DNA from: Tritrichomonas musculus
Taxonomy: Eukaryota > Parabasalia > Tritrichomonadida > Tritrichomonadidae
Direction: 5' to 3'
Length of the DNA stretch: 64,000 nucleotides
Assembly (NCBI GenBank): GCA_039105265.1
Contig: JAPFFF010000037.1
Location: 124,001 to 188,000, forward strand
Under the pieces are notes generated by a model. That model did no database searches, was not told where the DNA came from, and worked only from the letters and a program-made list of their open reading frames with translations. Below, piece after piece: positions 28,226-38,495 of this stretch. A program made the position numbers and the translations under genes. The stretch's first letter is position 1. Each line of letters begins with the position of its first letter.

Positions 28226-28384
28226 TTGTACTTGGCATATTTATCATTTCTTGAAGGAGCTTATTTAGTTGGATATGAAGAATATCGCCCATATAACACA
28301 TTAGCTTTGAAAGTTGAAATTTAAGATTTTAAAAATAGTATTGTTTCATTACAAAAGAGATTAAAAGCCTTGGAAAATAAATAA
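28226..28384 (+). pseudogene. Possible decayed coding fragment, unknown family
   Basis: A plus-strand frame reads LYLAYLSFLEGAYLVGYEEY and continues to a coiled-coil-like end (SIVSLQKRLKALENK) before a stop, with about one interruption. Codon pattern is better than in the surrounding spacer. I cannot assign a family; it lies between the two transposon relics. Confidence 0.3.
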
Positions 28385-28619
28385 GCTGTTTCGATTGGCA
28401 TTGGTGTCTGTTCATTTTTGATATTATTTTTATTGGATGTAAAGTTTTTATTTTTAGCATTTAACAATTAATGAATTTTGTTTGGACATTATTTATTACA
28501 ATCTGGTGTTTATTACTAGAGGTAAGAGAGTAGTAATAACTACTTGCCTTTTCTTAAAAGAGACTTTAATCCGACTTTATATACCTTTTAAGAAACTGTG
28601 TCAAGCTGTTAAAAAAAAA

Positions 28620-29560
28620 TAAATAAATAAATAAATAATAATTGAAAGCATTTTCTTTGCATTTCAGGGGAAAATTAATTGAAAGCCCATTCATTGAATA
28701 ATACTATTGAAAAAAAGCTAGATTCAGAGTGTAAAAAACAAACATTATCTGATATATAACCTGATTCAAACAATTCTGTTTCAATTGTTTTTCTGGGTAT
28801 AACAATTCCAGGCTTCACTGTGCTTCCATTAGCTCAAAAAACAGCTAATAGTGAAGCCCTTTCCTAGTCTATTTTCAAGTAATATTTCTTCATCTTCTTT
28901 TACACATGAAGGAACGATAACCGAGTGGCACATTGAATCTTGCAACTCCGCAAAACCTGCTTCATCGATGTTAAAGATAAAAGCACTTGATATTATCTGT
29001 TTTGTTAAAATAGTTTCAAGATCATTATAATATTGTTCAATTGCTTGAATCTAACATTTCACTCTATCGCTTTCCATAGGGATTCCATCTATGCATTTCA
29101 ATTGTGGAACTCTAGAGAATTGTCCGTATAATGCTTTAATAATTGCATCTTTATCGAACCTGTCTTATAAAAAGTACAATATAGATTCATAGGTAGCGGG
29201 TTCATATATAAAGTATTTCTCATAAACGAATGAAATTATTTCATCGTCACTTAACACTGGTGGCCTTCCTGTATCGTTTTCTTCAATTCCTCTTGAATAA
29301 TGAGAGCATATGGTTCCTTTCTGTATATTGAAAATTGCCGGGATTTGACTAAAAGATGCAATTGTATCTTCATTTTTTGGCCTTAAAAGATCTGTTGTCT
29401 CAATAATTTGAGAGCGTAACGTTGGTAAAAATAATATATGTTCTTCATTTTCTTTATAAATGGCAGCAGCATGGCCACTTTTTTGAAGGTGCTCCTGGGA
29501 CAATCTTTCTTTCACCTGACTTGAAGGGTGTGAAACCTAATTTCTAGTCATTTTCTTCAT
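28620..29560 (-). mobile_element. Relic of a second DDE-superfamily DNA transposon
   Basis: On the minus strand an open stretch at 29165-29515 carries a helix-turn-helix-like region and GRPPVLSDDEIISFVYEKYF, the GRP-hook seen before the catalytic core in Tc1/pogo-type transposases. After a stop near 29163 the frame goes on with ALYGQFSRVPQLKCIDGIP and then AFIFNIDEAGFAELQDSMC, the first catalytic Asp (IDEAGF). Further shifted frames read GNCYTQ/GIVIPRKTIET-like and SGYISDNVCFLHSESS. Several stops and shifts make it inactive. The exact superfamily is not certain. It is separate from the mariner relic. Confidence 0.7.
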
Positions 29561-29695
29561 CGTCTTAAAAGCTGTAAACGTATGAAATATTAAATAAATA
29601 AATAAATAAAAAAAAAAAAATCTTAATAAAATAAAATATTATAAACAATTTAGAAAAACAAATAAAATTAAGTATCAGTAATACATAATAGAGAG

Positions 29696-32600
29696 TTAAC
29701 TATTTTGCTTTTTTGAACAAAGGGCAGCTAATACGGCACAAATATGAGGCGATTTATCCCAAATGGTTTCAGAAATATCGAAATCTTCGATTACGTCATT
29801 ATTTAGTACGTAATAAGCTGGCATAAACTTAGATTGCATTTTAATTTCACGATAACGAAGTTTCTGTGCTCTAGTAGGCAAAAATGATGTTAACAAAGAA
29901 TTTACGAAGAAAACAGGAATAACAGAGAATGATGTTGCTGTAATAGTTACCATCCATAGTAATGGGTTAGATATAGTTCTCCATACAGTTAAATACATAT
30001 CGCCAACAATAGAAAAATCGGGACTAACGTTTGCAACAATCATTAAAATAATATAAAGGACCCAAATTCCCCAAATAAAAATAAAATTGAGAGATGTAAA
30101 TTGTTGAGTATTAAATGATATAGTAAATAATACGTTTAAAACCAAAGCAGAATAAACAGTTTGCTCTGTTTCTGCTAAAGAAATTGAACTTCCGTCAGCT
30201 GATGCAATTGAATTCAAATTCAAACAAAAATGAACAATTACAACAATGATTGCTGCTTGATAAACTGCTTTTATAACCCAACATGTCATTGTTCTTCCAT
30301 TGCAATAAGTTTTATTCCTAGAATCAGAATATAAATAAGGATGCAATAAAACAGTATCATCTTCAACATCTTTATCAAAAACAAAGAAGACAGCAGGAAG
30401 AAGTGTGAAAAGACAATTGTAACAAATTAAATTATATCGACTTAAATACATGATTGATGAGAATTCATTCCAAAAATTGAAGGCAATATGAACAATTCCA
30501 AGCATAATTGATTTATAAAAACAAAATTGAATGATATAAGATGAGCGATAGGATGCTAATCGTCCATGAATAAGAAGAAGTCGTTGAAGATGATTGAATT
30601 GCTTAATTGCAAAATCTGATGCTAAAGTTGCTTGATTATGAAAATTACGCATAATTCCAACTCCTATATTTGCCTTATTTATCATTGATACGTCATTTGC
30701 TCCATCTCCAATTGCAAGCGTCACCTTTTTCTTCTTTCTTATTAAATTAACAAAGAATGCTTTTTGCTGTGGATTAGCGCGTGTAATGATGACATTTGTT
30801 GCTTCTAATAAAAGTTTTGTCAGTTCTGGTAAATTTTCTTCGTTAATGAATTCGTTGAATGAATCAAGTGAACAATCAATAACAATATAGATTGGATTAT
30901 CATCAAGATTCAAAGTGCCAATATAATCATTTAAATTGGCTAAAACAACAGATGGTGATACACATGATAATGGACTCGTGATGTCAAAAATGTCGCCTTT
31001 ATCGCAAATGATTCCTGACGAATGCGCAATTTTAATAGCGTTTTCTTTCATATCTCCAGTAACCATCCAAATTTTAATTCCTGCTTTTTCAAGCATTTCA
31101 ATTGTTTCAGGTACATTTGGCTGTAATGTGTCTTCAATACCAGCAATACCGAGAACTTTCATGTCTTTTTGAACTTTTGAAAATAAATTTTGAATTGCTT
31201 TTATTTTATTTTCTGCATATTCTTGGGCAGCCTCATATTGAGTTATAAATATTTCAAATTGCTTTTGATCCATCGATTTATAAACCATTCCCATTGTTTG
31301 AAGCCCAAGAGATGCAAATTTCTTTGAATTACTGACAAAATTTGAATAATGATCATCGACGTTCTCAATCATATTGTAAGTAAAGTTATGTGTATTATGT
31401 TCATTGGGATTTAAACTATTATTATCATTTTTTTTATTGTTGTTGTCATTGTCGTTGTCATTACTAATATTATTATTGTTATTATTATTATTATCATTTT
31501 TGTTTGCATTAATATCATTAGTATTGATAATACTGTCTAAAATAGAGTCATTGTTTGTATTCTGATTCTCATTTTTAGTGTCTGTTCCATTTAAGCTGCC
31601 AGAAGAATCTAGATCAAAGTGACTAAATTGTGGATCTCGAAATTGTGATGGAGAAACTAGGTGCGTTGCAGCATGCATAAGCTTGACACGCATTGAATCA
31701 TCATCCATAACATTAACGTATTCTTTTCGATTATGCTTTGGTTTACTTTTAAATAAATTGCCACTGCCAAATTTAGATTTTGAATGAGTGGCAATATTAC
31801 TTAATCTTTCACTTGAATCAACATCTATTTCATGATTATTATCAAAATCATCCAAGTTATCATTATTTTCATCACTTGCATTTTTTTTCTTAAATTGACT
31901 TTCATTCTTTTTTCGTTTGGAACTTAAAATAGAGTCATGCAAATTAATATTGAGACTTCCATAATTTTCAACATTTGTTGTGTGGATATAGTTAAGACTT
32001 TTTGGCCTTTCCATTTGCTTTAAGGCCGAATTTGTTGTATTAAAATTCTCAGTAAAAGTGTCAAGGACCTCTACTGCTCCTTTTGTAAACAAGAAATAAT
32101 CATGCGTACTGATGTTTTCGGCAATTACTGACATGTAACAATTATCATGATGAAATGGAAGAACGGCATGAATATGAAAGGTTGTTGGCGGAAGACTTAA
32201 CTCAGATGATTCAATAGTAATATCTGGGTAATCAATTGATATTCGAAATTTTAATTTTTTCAATCCATTCAAAAAACAAATTTCTTCTGGAGAAGTACCT
32301 TCAAAAATTGGATTATCATTAGAACCTGTTTTTTTACAGGAATGGCAAATAGCAAGACAAAATATGAACCGGAGCGCTTTTTGTCGCTTAATTTCACTGT
32401 CTGAGAGCCGATTTTCAGAATTTGTTATCATTTGATTTGGTTGATTTGCCTTCCTTCCTTTTCTGGGATCTTCTTTGATGGTTAAAAGATCAATTAAACG
32501 ATTATCATTATAAATATCCTCTGCTTTTTCAGAAGCACCATAAACGGTTTTACCAATTACAACTTTTTGAAGAACTTTCTCATTTTGCGTTAATGTACCT

Positions 32601-33775
32601 GTTTTATCTGTAAATAAATATTGAATCGATCCAAGATCCTTTATGACACTTGAGTTATTTACGTGCGGTACAATACGCTCGATTTTATCATATAACTTTT
32701 CGTCAAATTTTATAAAGGCAGCATAAATAAATTTTGTGATTTCAAATATTATTTTCATTGAAAAAGAAATCATCGTTGATAATATTAAAAATATACGGAA
32801 ATACATGCTTGCTTTTGATGGACCAAATTCAAAAAATAATGTTAGATAAGGCATTTCCTTTTCAAATTTTTCTCGTTTAATATTGCCAACAATTCCCCAA
32901 ATAATCGTAAAAATAATTTGAAACACAAAAATAAAAAATGAACATGTATCAACAAATGCTTCTGCTTGCGTGTATTTGATAGGCGTATGATTATAGTTTA
33001 AATTAATTTTTCTATCCTTTCCAGTATAGACCACAATTCCATAAACATTGCACGCATTGGTAACATTAGTTCCTGCAGGAATGAAATTCGAAGGTGACAG
33101 AGAATATGATGTATTTCCATTAGTAATCATTCCACTAAATTCTTCAAAATCAGGATTTGGTTGTGAACATGTAACAACTAAATGCGTTGTACTAATCTCA
33201 TCAAGACCTATATTTTGAATATCTGGAAATGAAAATATTCTTACTGGCTTTGTTTCTCCGTTAATATTCGATGTATCAATACAGCATGTTCCGTCATCAT
33301 TTGATGAATGAATTAAAACAATATCTGCAGGGCATTCAACAAAATTATCAAGTATTAATATATCTCCGCATAAAATATCTTGTGATTTTACGAGCATTGG
33401 TACGTGATCGTGAATAACAGTAAATTTTCGCGAATTAACTTCTTTATCACGATTATTCCTTTTTAAATCATCAATTCCAACTCGAATAAAATACAGAAAA
33501 TATACGACAATAATTTGAACCCAAACAGCTCCTGTACTGAGCGGTGTAATTTGCTTCCAACAAGATAAACCACCAACAACGAGGAAATATAAGTTTGTAA
33601 ATCGACAAATCATTGAAACAAAGGCAAAAGGAATAAAATTATACCATGTATAAAGGCTAGTAGAAACTTTATTGTTTCCAAAAATTTGTGTAGCATTGGA
33701 ATCGTTTGTCTTAATTACCCGATTTCCAATCATTTCTTTTTTACGGGAGTGGCAATTAAAATACAAACGAAGCAT
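29696..33775 (-). CDS. P4-type ATPase (phospholipid flippase)
   Basis: A 1359-residue protein. N-terminal helices at about 48-100 are followed by an actuator domain with NINGETKP (170-177; family form DGET), a membrane-helix pair near 278-350, and the phosphorylation motif DKTGT with Asp390. FASLGLQTMGMVYK and the hinge motif IGDGANDVSMI follow, then six C-terminal helices. The absence of metal-binding TM4 motifs and the overall layout fit P4 flippases, which move phospholipids to the cytosolic leaflet, usually with a CDC50 partner (none seen here). A large hydrophilic insert in the nucleotide-binding domain contains an Asn/Asp-rich run encoded at about 31415-31515. The protein looks intact. 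Confidence 0.93.
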   Translation of the reverse strand: MLRLYFNCHSRKKEMIGNRVIKTNDSNATQIFGNNKVSTSLYTWYNFIPFAFVSMICRFTNLYFLVVGGLSCWKQITPLSTGAVWVQIIVVYFLYFIRVGIDDLKRNNRDKEVNSRKFTVIHDHVPMLVKSQDILCGDILILDNFVECPADIVLIHSSNDDGTCCIDTSNINGETKPVRIFSFPDIQNIGLDEISTTHLVVTCSQPNPDFEEFSGMITNGNTSYSLSPSNFIPAGTNVTNACNVYGIVVYTGKDRKINLNYNHTPIKYTQAEAFVDTCSFFIFVFQIIFTIIWGIVGNIKREKFEKEMPYLTLFFEFGPSKASMYFRIFLILSTMISFSMKIIFEITKFIYAAFIKFDEKLYDKIERIVPHVNNSSVIKDLGSIQYLFTDKTGTLTQNEKVLQKVVIGKTVYGASEKAEDIYNDNRLIDLLTIKEDPRKGRKANQPNQMITNSENRLSDSEIKRQKALRFIFCLAICHSCKKTGSNDNPIFEGTSPEEICFLNGLKKLKFRISIDYPDITIESSELSLPPTTFHIHAVLPFHHDNCYMSVIAENISTHDYFLFTKGAVEVLDTFTENFNTTNSALKQMERPKSLNYIHTTNVENYGSLNINLHDSILSSKRKKNESQFKKKNASDENNDNLDDFDNNHEIDVDSSERLSNIATHSKSKFGSGNLFKSKPKHNRKEYVNVMDDDSMRVKLMHAATHLVSPSQFRDPQFSHFDLDSSGSLNGTDTKNENQNTNNDSILDSIINTNDINANKNDNNNNNNNNISNDNDNDNNNKKNDNNSLNPNEHNTHNFTYNMIENVDDHYSNFVSNSKKFASLGLQTMGMVYKSMDQKQFEIFITQYEAAQEYAENKIKAIQNLFSKVQKDMKVLGIAGIEDTLQPNVPETIEMLEKAGIKIWMVTGDMKENAIKIAHSSGIICDKGDIFDITSPLSCVSPSVVLANLNDYIGTLNLDDNPIYIVIDCSLDSFNEFINEENLPELTKLLLEATNVIITRANPQQKAFFVNLIRKKKKVTLAIGDGANDVSMINKANIGVGIMRNFHNQATLASDFAIKQFNHLQRLLLIHGRLASYRSSYIIQFCFYKSIMLGIVHIAFNFWNEFSSIMYLSRYNLICYNCLFTLLPAVFFVFDKDVEDDTVLLHPYLYSDSRNKTYCNGRTMTCWVIKAVYQAAIIVVIVHFCLNLNSIASADGSSISLAETEQTVYSALVLNVLFTISFNTQQFTSLNFIFIWGIWVLYIILMIVANVSPDFSIVGDMYLTVWRTISNPLLWMVTITATSFSVIPVFFVNSLLTSFLPTRAQKLRYREIKMQSKFMPAYYVLNNDVIEDFDISETIWDKSPHICAVLAALCSKKQNS

Positions 33776-34530
33776 TGAGAAGATTTAGTTTGGTAAAATT
33801 AAACTTTATTTATTTGTAAAGTTTTATTAAATATATTGACATTTATTTGATAAATAACATGTTTTATATTAAAATAAAATGTTATAACATTTATTTAAAA
33901 TAAACCATCTATTATTTTTATGCTTTTAATTTTTTATAATGATAAATTTCATATCATATGAATAGAAATTCTACTATTTATTTTATGAATTTATTTATTT
34001 TTTCTGAAACGGTTAAAGTAATTCAGCACTCAAATAAAATTATTTCAGAATTTTTTCAGAATATCAGATTGAATACAAAACATAGAAAAAGTGGTTTCTC
34101 AAATATTTGAGCAATTCTATTTGAGCATAGCACGAATAAAAATAAAATGTTTTTTTGCTGAACAAACCAAATAATACAATAATGAAATTATTAGCCATTA
34201 TTTACTCCTTTTTTTGTTTCATCAATAGTTATTCAAAAAAACAAAATAATCAAACACTGTAATATTTGAAAAAAAATAACTTATAATTCATGCATTTTGA
34301 AACTATTAAAGAAAAAACAACCAGTAAGTATAAGTAAAATAATTACATGATTTAATATAAAAAAACAAAAATTAATTCAAATAAAGAACAATGAATAATT
34401 TCTAAAAATATCTTATATCGAAATAATGATCGATTTTTTTTTTGATCAAGATGAAGTAATATAACAAAATAAAAATATTCCGCGTCAAATATATTACAAT
34501 AAAAATTGGCCAAAATTTGCTTTTTCATAA
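33776..34530. other. AT-rich spacer
   Basis: Upstream of the P4-ATPase and downstream of the TOG gene. No gene or notable repeat. An open frame at 34352-34534 is AT-driven and not accepted. Confidence 0.5.
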
Positions 34531-36870
34531 TCAAATAGCTTGCAGAACCATTCTTTCATCATCATTTGCAAATGTCGCAGCTAGTAATTGATTAAAACTT
34601 GGAGATTTGGCTTTCATGTAAACAACAGCTGATTTGGCTTGCTTCCTAACATCTGGGTTTCGATCTTGAACTAAAGAGACAAGCGGTTTAAGCAAAGGAG
34701 AGAAATCGTTTGTTCTTTGAACCAGAGAAGATATGCAAAAAGCAACTTTGGCTCTTGCATCATCATGCTTTCTCTGATATTCATTCTTTAAAATATCTGT
34801 CGCTTTATTTACTGATATGCTTTCAATAAGAGCTGCAAAAGTATCTCCACTAAGTTCATATATAAAATGCTTTGACTTGTGAGCTGTAATAAGTTGTAAT
34901 AATGATGAGGCACACATGTCGGAAATTGGCTCAAAATCGATAGATTTTGATTTTATCATTTTTTGAAGACAGTTTAGAGCATTTTTGGCTAACATTGAAC
35001 GAAGTGATGCTGAACATTCAAGGAGAGAAGTAACAATTTCTCGAAGATTTGTATTTACTCCCTGAATAAGTTGGTCTAGAGAATTATTTAATTCGTTAAT
35101 AGAATCATTTTGATCGCTCCATTCATCACTTTTCAGTTTTTCAATAATTTTTTCGATTTTTGGAGGCTTTTGAGGTTGTGGATGGACTTCGAGACGAGCT
35201 TGTAAACCTGTTTTGGGAAGACTTGATGAAAGTGATGACTGTGGATGCTTTTTGGGCGGTGGCCGTTTTAGAGAAGTTGAAAATTGTGGTTTTTTCTTTT
35301 TTGCTATGTTGCTTAGTTTTGTTTCTGAAATATTATCTGATGGAAAATTGATGTCGTCACCAAGGTTGTAAAATCCTGATGACTTAATAGGACGATCAGA
35401 GTCATTAGCACTATTATTGTCAGTATCACCAGGGCTATCACTATTTCCATTTTGAGTGAGATTCCCTTGAATATTGGTCGAAACTTGCTGTAATTGATTT
35501 AGATAAGATGGCGTTGAACTGATTTGTCCCGGCGTTTGAGCAAATGATATATGTCGTTGCTTTTTGGCAGATGACATTGCTTCTGTTTCATCGCTTTTAG
35601 CAGGGAAGACACTTGCATCAAAAGTTATTAGTCTTTTCTTTGGTTGTGGTGGCGCTTTTTTCTTTGGGGTGACATTAGATGTTGTGCTAGTTGTATTATT
35701 GATTACTGGCTCTGTAACATTACGTCTATTTGACGAGTTCAAAGCTGAAGAAAATGAAGGATCAGGATTCTCACTGGCTTCTTTAAGCGGAGGAAGAGAT
35801 TGAACAATATTAGATTGTTGTGTAACTTCTACTGTTGATGGATTCGGAATCGAATATAAATCTTTATTCTGGGTTTCTTCTTCCATTGAAACAAAATTCG
35901 GGGGCTGATCATCATCTAAAAATGTAGTTACACTTTTAGATGAAACCGGTCTAGACATCGATGCAAGAAAATTGATTTGCCTAGCTCCTTTCCCACTTGG
36001 CAGGGATGGACGCTGATATTGATTTCTGGAAAGAGGCATCGATCTAGAAAAATCAAAACTGGCTTTCGCTTTTGCAGCTTCGACAATACCAGCAGTATTT
36101 AATACTCTATTTACAACAATTGTGTCTTGCCTGTTTTTTGGAACAGCAGTTGTAGGGTTCACTACGCCCTTACCAACAACAGCAGCAGTTTCACGACTCA
36201 AAAGAGATATCAAAGTGTTATATTCTGAAACATGATGATTTTTGATATAATCTATACACCATAAAACTGATTGCTTAACATTCTTAAGAGGTGAAAGCAG
36301 CATAGCATCAAAATAAAATGGAAATTGTAGTAGGGTACTTGGTTCGAGCAGACTTTGCGTTATTAAATTTGTATAGCATCGAAAAACTTCAACTGATACT
36401 TTAGGGTGAGGTGTTGACGAAGAGCGGACAACTTCACTTATAACTGCATAATGGTCATTTGCAGATAATAAATCCACTAGAATGTCTTGACCTAATTGAC
36501 AAACTGTTCTTCTTCTGTCTTCAAACATTAATAAAACTATATGAACAATTTGATGAAGATATGGCGCACATGTGAGACTATGAAGAACGGTTTGATTTAT
36601 GACTGAAGAAATAACTTGTTCGACATTTTGGGCAATTAAGTAGTTTTGATCATTTGCATAAGGTTCAATAAACATGAGGAGGGAGTGAACATCGACATCG
36701 GCAAAATCTGAATTTTGGATGAGCTCAAGTAACTCAGAAGAAGCATCAACACGTTGTTGATAGTCAGATGACTGAAAGCGAGCAATAACTGATTGCGGAA
36801 TAAAACCAAAATAAATATTATTTTTTGAAGGAGCTGACCTTGAAGGAAGCGCCTGATCAATCGAAGTCAT
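34531..36870 (-). CDS. TOG/HEAT-repeat microtubule-binding protein (TOGARAM/CLASP-like)
   Basis: A 779-residue protein with two helical-repeat domains joined by a long disordered linker. The N-terminal domain (about 20-225) opens with NIYFGFIPQSVIARFQSSDY followed by QRVDASSELLELI, which resembles the first TOG domain of TOGARAM1/crescerin proteins. The linker (about 230-555) is Ser/Pro/Asn-rich with KKRLITFDASVFP and basic KKKPQ patches. The C-terminal domain (about 555-779) shows HEAT features such as LLKPLVSLVQDRNPDVRKQA. TOG domains bind tubulin; a flagellar or spindle role is inferred. Confidence 0.7.
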   Translation of the reverse strand: MTSIDQALPSRSAPSKNNIYFGFIPQSVIARFQSSDYQQRVDASSELLELIQNSDFADVDVHSLLMFIEPYANDQNYLIAQNVEQVISSVINQTVLHSLTCAPYLHQIVHIVLLMFEDRRRTVCQLGQDILVDLLSANDHYAVISEVVRSSSTPHPKVSVEVFRCYTNLITQSLLEPSTLLQFPFYFDAMLLSPLKNVKQSVLWCIDYIKNHHVSEYNTLISLLSRETAAVVGKGVVNPTTAVPKNRQDTIVVNRVLNTAGIVEAAKAKASFDFSRSMPLSRNQYQRPSLPSGKGARQINFLASMSRPVSSKSVTTFLDDDQPPNFVSMEEETQNKDLYSIPNPSTVEVTQQSNIVQSLPPLKEASENPDPSFSSALNSSNRRNVTEPVINNTTSTTSNVTPKKKAPPQPKKRLITFDASVFPAKSDETEAMSSAKKQRHISFAQTPGQISSTPSYLNQLQQVSTNIQGNLTQNGNSDSPGDTDNNSANDSDRPIKSSGFYNLGDDINFPSDNISETKLSNIAKKKKPQFSTSLKRPPPKKHPQSSLSSSLPKTGLQARLEVHPQPQKPPKIEKIIEKLKSDEWSDQNDSINELNNSLDQLIQGVNTNLREIVTSLLECSASLRSMLAKNALNCLQKMIKSKSIDFEPISDMCASSLLQLITAHKSKHFIYELSGDTFAALIESISVNKATDILKNEYQRKHDDARAKVAFCISSLVQRTNDFSPLLKPLVSLVQDRNPDVRKQAKSAVVYMKAKSPSFNQLLAATFANDDERMVLQAI

Positions 36871-37309
36871 GTATATGTAAATCTTCTTGTTAGTTTGAAT
36901 TTTTTTTTTATTTAGAAAAAGTTTTTTTCAGAAAAATATAAATTTTCTCAACTTTTATTAGCAAATTATGAAAACATTTTTATTACAAAAAATACAAATA
37001 TTGTTAATTTATACAAGATTGTTAAAATCTGAAAATAACCTTATTTCAAAAGTATTCATAAACTTTTTATATACCATGAACAATATTTTCAAAAATAATT
37101 GAATTTTCAATACATGAATTTTCTTATTCTAAAACATTAAAACATTTAAAATTTTATCATGAGTATGATATGACAACATCGTATTAATGTATTTTAATAT
37201 CGAAGATTTTTATACTCAGCTTTTAAAAACAGTATTCTAAAATATTAAAATAAAATATAATAAAAAAAGGTAAATAGAAATCTATTCATTTATAAACAAA
37301 AACATATTA
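36871..37309. other. AT-rich spacer
   Basis: No gene or clear repeat seen between two minus-strand genes. Confidence 0.5.
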
Positions 37310-38278
37310 TCAATTGTGATATATATTTGGGTGGGCAAGCTTCACCTCATTTGCTAATTTAGTGATTATTTTGAATATTTCTTGTGATCCACTGGTTTTA
37401 TTTACATTATTTATAGCATTATAGAATGTACTATCTTCATAATGAATAAATGTTGGTGTTCCAAATTTCATCCAAAAATCAAGAAATTCGTTATTATAAT
37501 CTTCAACGGACAAGTCTGTAGGTAAGGGCTTCCAGTTTGTAATTTGATAGTTAATGTATTTTTTAAACTGTTTATTTTTATTATTTTTATTGTACTTTTC
37601 ATTCATTTGACCAGGATGCTTTGTTGGATCAAGTACCATTAACGACGTATCAAAAAATACAACATCACCTGTTTTTGATACAGCAGAAAAGGGGATCGAA
37701 TTACATATTCTGTTTGGCGCTTTATTAAAAAGGCCGTTATGCGCTAGACCGACAAGAGGGTAACATTTTTTCAATTCAGGTGTTGTCCAAAAAAGCAACT
37801 CTTTCATATTATTCGTCAATTTTAATTGTTCACTTGTTATGTTTATAATTTCAAAATATTTTTTTAAAGCTAATAACTCATTTTCCGAAATTGAAATGTC
37901 ATCATTTTCAAGTATAAATAATGCAAATGTTTTTGGTATCGTATACTTATGATTTTTTGAATTTTCATCATTACTATTTGCTTTTAAAAGTGAATATCCA
38001 AGTAATATTGTTTGTTGAATTGATGATTTCTCAAATATGGTTGCAATACAGCAATTTTCATTGATAACTAATTCATCATCATAATGGGTTTGTAGCTCTG
38101 TGGATTGTTTATTGTTTTCTTTTTCAAGAAAATTCTCTTTATTAATCTCTTTTATAAAAGGATTTAATGGTTCCGGTGCGCGGATAAACAAATCAATCAT
38201 CAAAATAAAAATAGAAAGAAATGCAACCCCCCATGAAAAATATGCAAATGCTGGTATTTTATTATTTGAGTTCTTCAT
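37310..38278 (-). CDS. Type II membrane protein with GT8/glycogenin-like domain
   Basis: A 322-residue protein. It has a single N-terminal membrane segment (AYFSWGVAFLSIFILMIDLF, about 12-31), then a stalk, then a domain beginning CCIATIFEKSSIQQTILLGY, as in GT8-type glycosyltransferases. CNSIPFSAVSKTGDVVFFDT and SLMVLDPT match the region where GT8 enzymes have FNSGVMVLxP. A clear DxD motif is not visible, so activity is uncertain. The C-terminal part includes PTFIHYEDSTFYN. Golgi location is inferred. Confidence 0.5.
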   Translation of the reverse strand: MKNSNNKIPAFAYFSWGVAFLSIFILMIDLFIRAPEPLNPFIKEINKENFLEKENNKQSTELQTHYDDELVINENCCIATIFEKSSIQQTILLGYSLLKANSNDENSKNHKYTIPKTFALFILENDDISISENELLALKKYFEIINITSEQLKLTNNMKELLFWTTPELKKCYPLVGLAHNGLFNKAPNRICNSIPFSAVSKTGDVVFFDTSLMVLDPTKHPGQMNEKYNKNNKNKQFKKYINYQITNWKPLPTDLSVEDYNNEFLDFWMKFGTPTFIHYEDSTFYNAINNVNKTSGSQEIFKIITKLANEVKLAHPNIYHN

Positions 38279-38495
38279 ATTATATTTTAATGGTGAAATT
38301 ATTTAAGCATTTTTGCCATTATTATGATTTTCAAGTAAAAATGGTGGCCCTTACCATAAACAAAAGCATTAATTTATAATTTAATTCTGCATGATTCTAA
38401 AATCTAAATAAAAAATATAAAATATATATATAAAAAAAAAATTTGAATGATAAATTTTTCATCCGTTATAATATCAGTCATAAAGAAAGAAAATA

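Noticed and set aside
34352-34534. 60-codon open frame on the minus strand
   Set aside because: AT-driven composition, directly downstream of the TOG gene and overlapping its end.
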